DNA of 6,125 nucleotides from Patescibacteria group bacterium (GTDB taxonomy: Bacteria; Patescibacteriota; Minisyncoccia; UBA6257; UBA11618): assembly GCA_003539915.1 (NCBI GenBank), contig DPNX01000016.1, positions 1 to 6,125 of the forward strand. The letters are read 5' to 3'. The translations under genes were made by a program, and so were the position numbers. Every line of letters begins with the position of its first letter. Position 1 is the stretch's first letter. Shown here piece by piece: positions 1-5,394 of this stretch. A model generated the notes under the pieces. The model was not told the origin of the DNA and made no database searches. It was given only the letters and a program-made list of their open reading frames with translations.

Positions 1-508
1 AGCGGTTCTTCCTACCGCCTATGAAGAGTCAGCTATCGACCTATACTTAACAACCAGAAAGAAGATTGGTCAGTGGTTAAAAGGTCAGATGCTATTAAGC
101 TTAGTGATTGGTCTCTTAACCTTTATTGGTTTGTATTTCCTTGATGTGAAGTACGCTCTTCTTCTAGCCCTATTAGCTGGTGTCTTTGAGTTGATTCCTT
201 TTGTGGGTCCAGTCTTCAGTGGTGGTATAGCAGTTCTGATTGCTCTCTCCACCTCCTTCAATCTCGCCCTTTATGTATTAATACTTTTCGTTATCATCCA
301 GCAGTTAGAAAATAACTTGTTGGTGCCAGTGGTAATGAAATATACTACCAACCTTAACCCCGCTGCCATCCTGATATCTATTCTTATTGGTGGTACTGTC
401 TTTGGTTTTGCTGGTTTGATTCTTGCTGTGCCCGCTTCAGTGTTGATTCAAGGCGTTATCGAAAAATGGGCTTCAGCCAAAAAGAGAAAAAAAGGTTTGG
501 GTTTATAA
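1..508 (+). CDS. AI-2E family (UPF0118) transporter, C-terminal part
   Basis: The reading frame is open from base 2, and its 5' end lies outside the window; 168 residues up to the TAA at 506-508 are visible. The protein is an integral membrane permease of the AI-2E/UPF0118 family (PF01594), whose members have been linked to export of autoinducer-2 or to ion/proton antiport. The visible part begins in the cytosolic helix before the C-terminal membrane block (YLTTRKKIGQWLKGQ, visible residues 15-29). Strongly hydrophobic segments follow at about 30-47, 51-62, 71-100, 120-140 and 143-156. The family signatures ELIPFVGP (63-70) and QQLENNLLVP (100-109) are both present, and the tail is basic (KKRKK). 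An internal ATG at 89 is not the start, because the frame and the family similarity continue upstream of it. The substrate cannot be inferred. The gene converges on the small gene at 519-749, and only 10 bases separate the two stop codons. Confidence 0.9.
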   Translation, partial: AVLPTAYEESAIDLYLTTRKKIGQWLKGQMLLSLVIGLLTFIGLYFLDVKYALLLALLAGVFELIPFVGPVFSGGIAVLIALSTSFNLALYVLILFVIIQQLENNLLVPVVMKYTTNLNPAAILISILIGGTVFGFAGLILAVPASVLIQGVIEKWASAKKRKKGLGL

Positions 509-530
509 AAAAACCCCGCTAACGCAGGGT
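506..530 (-). terminator. Rho-independent terminator of the 76-residue gene
   Basis: Read on the minus strand, ACCCTGC (530-524), a GTTA loop (523-520) and GCGGGGT (519-513) form a 7-bp stem with one G-T wobble. Six T residues follow at 512-507. This is a compact, classical intrinsic terminator. It overlaps the last three codons and the TAG stop of the minus-strand gene, and its T tract is the complement of the end of the permease gene, including its TAA. On the plus strand the same hairpin has a C-A mismatch and no adjacent T tract, so it should work mainly for the minus strand. Confidence 0.85.
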
Positions 531-749
531 CATAACTTCTTCTTTTCTGATCAGAGTCACCCTTCCCGAGGGTGATTTTTCGATTACATCGAACTGATCT
601 AAAGAAAAAGTTTTTTTCTCGTGCCATTTCAAAGGATTGGTATATCCATAGATGACCTTTGTCATGAAAGCACAGAGCAGGCGACGATCTCTCGATCTTA
701 CCCAGAGGACGATCTCGCCCTCATTTCTTAAATCAAGCTTCATTTGCAT
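519..749 (-). CDS. Small basic protein of unknown function (76 aa)
   Basis: I do not recognise this protein. It is translated from an ATG at 749-747 to a TAG at 521-519. The start is set by AAGGAGG seven bases upstream; a second ATG two codons later (residue 3) is too far from it. I count 15 Lys/Arg against 10 Asp/Glu, so it should be basic. It has one Cys (C26), no signal peptide and no membrane segment, so it is probably cytosolic. Hydrophobic and charged residues alternate (EIVLWV at 12-17, VIYGY at 32-36, RVTLI at 63-67), which suggests a small beta-rich fold. The charged patch SRDRRLL spans 19-25. A coding role is supported by a complete expression unit: consensus promoter, strong ribosome site and intrinsic terminator. 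The gene stands alone, convergent with the permease and divergent from metG. A small nucleic-acid-binding or regulatory protein is possible, but nothing in the sequence proves it. Confidence 0.8.
   Translation of the reverse strand: MQMKLDLRNEGEIVLWVRSRDRRLLCAFMTKVIYGYTNPLKWHEKKTFSLDQFDVIEKSPSGRVTLIRKEEVMTLR
557..580 (+). terminator. Rho-independent terminator of the permease gene, inside the opposite gene
   Basis: TCACCCT (557-563) and AGGGTGA (569-575) form a perfect 7-bp stem with a five-base loop (564-568), followed directly by TTTTT (576-580). It lies 48 bases after the permease stop codon and reads in the plus direction. It falls inside the small minus-strand gene, where the stem encodes residues around SPSGRVT (59-65) and the T tract is the complement of Lys codon bases. 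On the minus strand no T tract follows the hairpin, so it should not stop that gene's own transcript. The stem has only four G-C pairs, so strength is probably moderate. Confidence 0.7.
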
Positions 750-778
750 TTCTGCTCCTCCTTGATAAGCTAGTCAAG
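732..778 (-). promoter_or_regulatory. Possible alternative hairpins in the leader of the 76-aa gene
   Basis: Three short complementary blocks occur on the minus strand: CTTGA at 778-774 in the leader, ATCAAG at 766-761 ending inside the ribosome site, and CTTGAT at 737-732 in codons 5-6. The middle block can pair with the first (5 bp, 7-8 base loop) or with the third (6 bp, enclosing most of the ribosome site and the start codon), but not with both. This could modulate translation. The stems are short, and chance is a real alternative. Confidence 0.3.
757..763 (-). promoter_or_regulatory. Strong Shine-Dalgarno site of the 76-aa gene
   Basis: The minus strand reads AAGGAGG (763-757), then seven bases, then ATG at 749-747. 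This is near-ideal sequence and spacing, and it fixes the start codon. It is the only strong Shine-Dalgarno site seen before any gene start in this window. Confidence 0.9.
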
Positions 779-789
779 TTCCAGGCCAC

Positions 790-818
790 ATTATATGACA
801 ATAATACATTTTTGTCAA
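790..818 (-). promoter_or_regulatory. Consensus sigma-70-type promoter of the 76-aa gene
   Basis: On the minus strand, TTGACA (818-813), a 17-base spacer and TATAAT (795-790) match both consensus hexamers perfectly at the optimal spacing. The expected transcription start is near base 783, giving a leader of about 34 bases before the ATG at 749. By consensus match this is the strongest promoter in the window. Confidence 0.88.
796..817. repeat. Inverted repeat in the divergent promoter region (possible operator)
   Basis: TGACAA (796-801) and TTGTCA (812-817) form a 6-bp inverted repeat with a 10-base spacer. One arm covers most of the -35 box of the minus-strand promoter; the other abuts its -10 box. 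A protein bound here could block that promoter and also affect metG. No regulator is visible in the window. Short repeats like this can arise by chance in A/T-rich DNA. Confidence 0.35.
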
Positions 819-821
819 TGC

Positions 822-850
822 TGGAAAAAAGCTTATAAAAGAACTATAAT
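822..850 (+). promoter_or_regulatory. Promoter of the metG-tatD-leuS operon
   Basis: A perfect -10 box TATAAT (845-850) lies 17 bases after TGGAAA (822-827), a four-of-six match to TTGACA. The transcript would start near 857-860, almost on the metG ATG at 860, and no Shine-Dalgarno site is present, so a leaderless mRNA is predicted. A second candidate is TTGTCA (812-817), 16 bases, TATAAA (834-839), which would leave a leader of about 14 bases. Either way the operon starts in this region. Confidence 0.7.
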
Positions 851-859
851 CCTTATACA

Positions 860-2236
860 ATGTCAAAATTTTACATTACTACCTCCATCGCTTATGTTAA
901 CGGAGCACCTCATATCGGTTTTGCTTTAGAATCTATTCAAACCGATGCTATCGCTCGTTATCGTCGCCAACAAGACGATCAGGTTTTCTTTTTAACTGGT
1001 ACTGATGAGCACGGTGCCAAGATTACTCGTACCGCTGAAGAATTAAAGATTACTCCTCAAGAATTAACGGATATTAACGCTGCCAAGTTCAAGGCTTTGA
1101 AGGAGGTGTTAAATCTTTCCTGGAATGATTTTATTAGAACCACCGATCAAGAGAAACACTGGCCTAATGTGGTTAATCTTTGGCACAAGTTAGAGGCTAG
1201 TGGTGATATTTATAAAAAGACTTATCGGGGTTTATATTGTGTTGGTCACGAAGCCTTTGTTACCGAAAAGGATCTAATTGATGGCGTATGTAAAGATCAT
1301 CAGTCCAAGCCAGAGATTGTTGAAGAAGAGAACTACTTCTTCCGTCTTTCTAAGTATGCTGACCAGGTTAAAAATCTGATTGAGAGTAATGAGTTGAAGA
1401 TCTACCCTCAAACCAGAGCTAATGAGATCTTGAGTTTTATTAAGCAAGGTATTGAAGATATTAGCTTCTCTCGACCACGAAAAGACCTTAGCTGGGGCAT
1501 TCCTGTGCCTGGTGATGACACTCAAACTATCTATGTCTGGTGCGATGCTCTCTCAAACTATCTTTCTCAGCCTGACCAGTGGCCAGCTGAGTTGCATGTG
1601 ATTGGTAAGGATATCTTACGTTTCCATGCTCTCTTTTGGCCAGCTATGCTACTCTCAGCCAAACTACCCTTACCCAAAGCTATCCTTGTTCACGGTCACA
1701 TTACGGTTGATAATCAGAAGATGTCCAAGAGTTTGGGTAACGTGATTGATCCGGTTGAATTGGTTCAAAAGTATGGGGTTGATGCTGTTCGTTACTATCT
1801 CCTACGAGAAATCCCACCTTTTAATGATGGTGACTTCAGCTATCAAAAATTTGAAGAGCGCTATAACGGTGACTTGGCTAATGGCTTAGGCAACTTTGTT
1901 TCTCGAGTTTTTGCCCTACAAAAAAGACTAGAGGTTTCTGTTAATGATAAGACTTCTGATGATGTTAGTAGCTTTATTAAAAGAGTTAAGGAGCAGATGA
2001 GTGCTCGAATGGATCAGTATCGTCTCAATGAAGCTTTAGAGACTCTTTGGGAGTTGATTAGTTATGGTGACAAATATATTAATGAGAAAAAGCCTTGGGA
2101 GACGGGGGACAAGAATGCGGTAGCTAATGCTCGTGAATTAGTTGATCAAGTTGCTGAACTATTAAAACCCTTCTTACCAGAAACTTCCGAAAAGATAATT
2201 AAAGGTGAGCCAGGAACTTTATTTCCAAGATTATAA
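860..2236 (+). CDS. metG: Methionine-tRNA ligase (MetRS), short form
   Basis: This class I synthetase uses ATP to charge tRNA(Met) with methionine in the cytosol, for both initiation and elongation. The 458 residues hold the Rossmann catalytic domain with the first signature as HIGF (18-21, usually HIGH), GTDEHG (47-52), YVWCDAL (225-231) and an intact KMSKS (287-291). The connective domain carries a putative zinc knuckle of C127/H130 and C144/H147; the Thermus-type enzyme uses three Cys and one His at this site. The helical anticodon domain keeps N345, R349 and W413, matching E. coli N391, R395 and W461, which read the CAU anticodon. The C-terminal EMAP/Trbp111-like tRNA-binding domain of longer bacterial forms is absent; the protein ends LFPRL. 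The ATG at 860 fits the family N-terminus and lies just after a -10 box. It is the first gene of an operon with tatD 10 bases downstream. Confidence 0.97.
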   Translation: MSKFYITTSIAYVNGAPHIGFALESIQTDAIARYRRQQDDQVFFLTGTDEHGAKITRTAEELKITPQELTDINAAKFKALKEVLNLSWNDFIRTTDQEKHWPNVVNLWHKLEASGDIYKKTYRGLYCVGHEAFVTEKDLIDGVCKDHQSKPEIVEEENYFFRLSKYADQVKNLIESNELKIYPQTRANEILSFIKQGIEDISFSRPRKDLSWGIPVPGDDTQTIYVWCDALSNYLSQPDQWPAELHVIGKDILRFHALFWPAMLLSAKLPLPKAILVHGHITVDNQKMSKSLGNVIDPVELVQKYGVDAVRYYLLREIPPFNDGDFSYQKFEERYNGDLANGLGNFVSRVFALQKRLEVSVNDKTSDDVSSFIKRVKEQMSARMDQYRLNEALETLWELISYGDKYINEKKPWETGDKNAVANARELVDQVAELLKPFLPETSEKIIKGEPGTLFPRL

Positions 2237-2246
2237 CAGAAAAGCT

Positions 2247-3053
2247 ATGACAATATTTGATGCTCACACTCATATTCACTTTCCCGCATACGACAAAGAT
2301 CGTGAGGCGGTGATTAAGCGTGCTCAAGAAGCCGGGGTTAAGATGGTTACCGTTGGCACCAACTTAGAGACTTCTCAGAGCGCTGTTGATCTTGCTAAGC
2401 AATATCCTGATGATATTTGGGCTACCGCTGGCTTTCATCCAGCTCATGCTGGTAAAGATTGGTATCACGACAAGAAAGAGCAGAAAGGCTCTCAACAAGA
2501 GGCTTTCGATAAAGCAGCTTTGCTGGAGTTAGCTAAGGATGAGCGGGTAGTAGCAATTGGTGAGTGTGGCCTTGATTACTTCCGTGGCAAAAAGAATGAA
2601 GCAGCTCAGCGAGAGACTTTTCAACAACAACAGGCTATTGCTCAAGAGCTTAATAAGCCCTTAATGATTCACTGTCGTCCTTCCGCCAATAGTGATGATG
2701 CTTATGAGGATCTAGTTGAGTTACTCGACCCTAACACACCAACTATCATGCATTTCTTTGTGGGCTCGGTTGGGGTAGCTAAAAAACTATTAGCCAAAAA
2801 CTGTCTCTTTACCTTTGGCGGCGTTATTACTTTTGTTCGTGAGTATGATGAGGTTATTAAAAGCATTCCTTTAACTAACATTATGTTGGAGACCGATGCT
2901 CCATACGTTACCCCGGATCCTCATCGAGGCAAGAGAAACGAGTCCGCTTATGTAGTGGAGGTAGCTAAAAAAATAGCCGAAATCAAAGATATTGATTATG
3001 ATGAAGTAGTATCGCAGACAACTGCTAATGCAAAGAAAGTTTTTAATATTTAA
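2247..3053 (+). CDS. tatD: TatD family metal-dependent hydrolase (DNase)
   Basis: The 268-residue protein is a TIM-barrel amidohydrolase-like enzyme (PF01026). Family members are Mg-dependent 3'-5' exonucleases or endonucleases acting on DNA, linked to repair and DNA breakdown. All expected metal ligands are visible: H7 and H9 in the HTH motif, E106 in GECGLDYF (105-112), H142 in IHCRP, H169 in MHF and D217 in ETDAPY (215-220). The typical C-terminal RGKRNE motif is at 227-232. A hydrophilic stretch around 70-86, after the HP motif (64-65), is somewhat longer than in E. coli TatD. I start at the ATG at 2247 because it gives the usual family N-terminus (MTIFDAHTHIHF). The in-frame GTG at 2205 would add 14 residues inside metG and has no ribosome site. 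Neither start has a clear Shine-Dalgarno site, so translation probably depends on coupling with metG, 10 bases upstream. The TAA stop shares one base with the leuS ATG. Confidence 0.93.
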   Translation: MTIFDAHTHIHFPAYDKDREAVIKRAQEAGVKMVTVGTNLETSQSAVDLAKQYPDDIWATAGFHPAHAGKDWYHDKKEQKGSQQEAFDKAALLELAKDERVVAIGECGLDYFRGKKNEAAQRETFQQQQAIAQELNKPLMIHCRPSANSDDAYEDLVELLDPNTPTIMHFFVGSVGVAKKLLAKNCLFTFGGVITFVREYDEVIKSIPLTNIMLETDAPYVTPDPHRGKRNESAYVVEVAKKIAEIKDIDYDEVVSQTTANAKKVFNI

Positions 3054-5362
3054 TGAAATACAATCATCATAAAGTAGAAAAGAAATGGCAGAAGATCTGG
3101 GAGAAAGATAAACCCTGGCAGGTTAACGATAAATCTAAGAAGAAAAAATACTATTCATTAATTGAATTTCCTTATCCTTCTGGACTTGGTTTGCACGTGG
3201 GTCATGTGCGGAGCAGCACGGCTATGGATATTATCTCTCGCAAGAGGCGCATGGAGGGTTATAACGTTCTCTATCCTATCGGCTGGGATGCTTTTGGTCT
3301 ACCTACCGAAAACTATGCTATCAAAACTGGTATCTCACCTCAGGAAGCAACCAAGCAGAATACTGCTAATTTTCGTAAGCAGCTGAAAGCTCTTGGTTTT
3401 TCTTTTGATTGGGATCGCGAGATTGATACTACTGATCCTAAATATTATAAGTGGACACAGTGGCTCTTTTTACAATTCTTTAAAAATGGTCTCGCCTACA
3501 AAGACTCTGTAGCAATCAACTGGTGTGCTGCTTGTTCAACCGGCTTAGCTAATGAAGAGGTGGTGGGTGGTAATTGTGATCGTTGTGGCTCAGAAGTAGA
3601 AAGAAAGCTTAAGAGTCAGTGGATGCTTCGTATTACCGCCTACGCTGACAAATTGTTAGATGGTTTAGCTAATGTAGACTTTTTAGATGAGATCAAAGCT
3701 CAACAACAAAACTGGATTGGTCGTTCTGATGGGCGATTAATCAAGTTCCCTATTGTTAGCTCTAAATTAGAACTTGATATCTTTACTACTCGTCCTGATA
3801 CGATTGATGGTGCTACCTATATGGTTCTAGCTCCTGAGCACCCTTTCATTAGCGAGTTAAAGATCAAAAACAAGAAGGAAGTAGAGCGCTATATCAAAAA
3901 AACTCAAAAGAAGAGTGATCGAGAACGTCAGGAAAATAAAGTTAAAACTGGTGTTGAGTTGAAAGGCGTTAAAGTTACCAACCCTTATAACAACAAGAAG
4001 ATACCAGTTTGGGTCTCTGATTACGTCTTAGTTGGTTATGGTACTGGAGCTATTATGGCCGTCCCAGCTCATGATGAGCGAGATAGAGAATTTGCTGAGA
4101 AGTTTAAATTACCTATAGAAGATCGTCCTTTAGTTACTAAAAAAAGAGAGTGGCCAGGCAAGTCTCAGGTCAACTACAAACTCAAAGACTGGGTCTTTTC
4201 TCGTCAGCGTTATTGGGGTGAGCCCATTCCTATAATCAATTGTAGTAGTTGTGGTTTTGTGCCTGTTCCTGAAAAAGATCTTCCTCTCAAACTACCTAAG
4301 GTTGATAGCTATCGACCACGACCTGATGGTCAATCACCCCTAGCTTCTATTACTAAGTGGGTAGAAGTGAAGTGTCCTAGCTGCAAAGGAAAGGCGAGAC
4401 GTGAGACCGATACTATGCCTAACTGGGCTGGTTCCAGTTGGTATTTCTTACGCTACACTGATCCCAAGAATGATCGGGAGTTTGCTGATCAAAAGAAGTT
4501 AAAATATCTAATGCCGGTTGATTGGTATAACGGTGGCATGGAACACGTTACCCTCCACCTTCTCTATTCTCGTTTCTGGAATATTTTCCTTCACGACATT
4601 GGTCTCGTCCCTTATTCTGAACCATATCAGAAGCGGACTGCTCACGGTATGATTTTAGGTGAGGGTGGTGAAAAGATGGCTAAGTCTAAAGGTAACGTTG
4701 TTAATCCAGATGACATTATTGAAAAATTTGGTGCTGATGCTTTACGTCTCTACGAAATGTTCATGGGACCTTTCGATGAAGCTATCCCTTGGGATGATCA
4801 GGGTGTGGTTGGTACCAGTCGTTTTGTTAATCGTATCTATGATATTGGTATGAAGGTGGCTCAGCATCAATCCAAAGCCTCGGTTGATAAGGAGTTAGAA
4901 AAACTACTCCATCAGACCATTAAGAAGGTTAGCCAGGATATAGAGTTGATGCGTTTCAATACCGCTATCTCCACCATGATGATTTTTATTAAAGAAGTGG
5001 AGAAGCATAATTCTCGTACCGTTATTAGCCAGAAGCTCTTCTCGGACTTCCTTAAATTACTCTTTCCTTTTGCCCCACATCTATCACAAGAGCTCTGGCA
5101 GGCTATTGGTAACGAGGATTTGTTGGATTTTAAGGATTGGCCTAAGTGGAAGGAAAAACTAACAGTAGAGGAGAGATTTGACCTAGTTCTTCAGGTCAAT
5201 GGTAAGTTACGAGGTACAGTGACTGTTAAAAAAGGCTTGAGCAAAAAAGAGGCTACCAAGTTAGCTCATGGTCATAAGGTGGTTAAAGGCTATCTAGAAG
5301 ACCAGAAACCAAAGAAAGTCATCTTTGTACCGGATCGCTTGATTAACTTTATTATTTATTGA
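3053..5362 (+). CDS. leuS: Leucine-tRNA ligase (LeuRS)
   Basis: This class I synthetase charges tRNA(Leu) with leucine and hydrolyses mischarged tRNA. The 769 residues, against 860 in E. coli, show in order: HVGH (48-51); a Cys4 knuckle, C158/C161 and C175/C178; the CP1 editing domain with TTRPDT (245-250) and GTGAIMAVPAHDERD (330-344), where T250 and D344 match the E. coli editing residues T252 and D345; VNYKLKDWVFSRQRYWGEPIP (373-393); a second Cys4 pair, C397/C400 and C441/C444; RETDTM plus WAGSSWY (450-464); the second signature as KMAKS (541-545, usually KMSKS); the anticodon helices; and the C-terminal VQVNGKLRG region (714-721). About 40 residues that normally join the editing domain to the VNYRLRDW motif are missing after residue 350. 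The ATG overlaps the tatD stop as TAATG, so translation is probably coupled. The gene ends at TGA (5360-5362), inside the -35 box of the next promoter. Confidence 0.97.
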   Translation: MKYNHHKVEKKWQKIWEKDKPWQVNDKSKKKKYYSLIEFPYPSGLGLHVGHVRSSTAMDIISRKRRMEGYNVLYPIGWDAFGLPTENYAIKTGISPQEATKQNTANFRKQLKALGFSFDWDREIDTTDPKYYKWTQWLFLQFFKNGLAYKDSVAINWCAACSTGLANEEVVGGNCDRCGSEVERKLKSQWMLRITAYADKLLDGLANVDFLDEIKAQQQNWIGRSDGRLIKFPIVSSKLELDIFTTRPDTIDGATYMVLAPEHPFISELKIKNKKEVERYIKKTQKKSDRERQENKVKTGVELKGVKVTNPYNNKKIPVWVSDYVLVGYGTGAIMAVPAHDERDREFAEKFKLPIEDRPLVTKKREWPGKSQVNYKLKDWVFSRQRYWGEPIPIINCSSCGFVPVPEKDLPLKLPKVDSYRPRPDGQSPLASITKWVEVKCPSCKGKARRETDTMPNWAGSSWYFLRYTDPKNDREFADQKKLKYLMPVDWYNGGMEHVTLHLLYSRFWNIFLHDIGLVPYSEPYQKRTAHGMILGEGGEKMAKSKGNVVNPDDIIEKFGADALRLYEMFMGPFDEAIPWDDQGVVGTSRFVNRIYDIGMKVAQHQSKASVDKELEKLLHQTIKKVSQDIELMRFNTAISTMMIFIKEVEKHNSRTVISQKLFSDFLKLLFPFAPHLSQELWQAIGNEDLLDFKDWPKWKEKLTVEERFDLVLQVNGKLRGTVTVKKGLSKKEATKLAHGHKVVKGYLEDQKPKKVIFVPDRLINFIIY

Positions 5363-5379
5363 CAAAAAGGTAAATAATA
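5350..5379. repeat. 9-bp A/T inverted repeat around the -35 box of the Ig-like gene
   Basis: TATTATTTA (5350-5358) and TAAATAATA (5371-5379) are perfect inverted copies separated by 12 bases that hold the TTGACA box and the leuS stop codon. As a hairpin it is all A-T and has no T tract, so it is not a good terminator. As double-stranded DNA it could be an operator site over the promoter of the downstream gene. Low sequence complexity makes a chance origin possible. Confidence 0.45.
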
Positions 5380-5387
5380 GTTAAAAT
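5359..5387 (+). promoter_or_regulatory. Promoter of the secreted Ig-like gene, overlapping the leuS stop
   Basis: TTGACA (5359-5364), a 17-base spacer and TAAAAT (5382-5387) match the sigma-70 consensus at 11 of 12 positions. The leuS stop codon TGA (5360-5362) lies inside the -35 box. The -10 box ends seven bases before the ATG at 5395, so the expected first transcript base is on or next to the start codon: a leaderless mRNA. No terminator is seen between leuS and this gene, so some readthrough from the operon is also likely. Confidence 0.75.
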
Positions 5388-5394
5388 ATGGCCG

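Noticed and set aside
89..508. Permease starting at the ATG at 89
   Set aside because: The frame is open back to base 2, and the upstream residues fit the AI-2E family, so this is an internal methionine of a truncated gene.
506..546. The first hairpin as a bidirectional terminator also serving the permease
   Set aside because: On the plus strand the stem has a C-A mismatch and the T-rich stretch is displaced by several bases; the hairpin at 557-580 is a better plus-strand candidate.
1274..1525. 83-residue open frame on the minus strand inside metG
   Set aside because: It lies wholly within a well-supported synthetase gene and has no ribosome site, promoter or recognisable protein features.
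2205..2246. Upstream GTG start for tatD, adding 14 residues inside metG
   Set aside because: The added residues do not match the family N-terminus, no ribosome site precedes the GTG, and the ATG at 2247 gives the standard TatD beginning with the HTH metal motif.
3162..3386. 74-residue plus-strand frame inside leuS
   Set aside because: It is an alternative frame of the conserved LeuRS N-terminal region with no initiation signals.
4659..4853. 64-residue plus-strand frame inside leuS
   Set aside because: It is an out-of-frame shadow of the KMAKS region, without initiation signals.
5360..5374. UGA read as glycine, as in Gracilibacteria/Absconditabacteria
   Set aside because: Reading through the leuS TGA adds only four more residues before TAA, the family C-terminus is already complete, and no gene in the window needs UGA as a sense codon.
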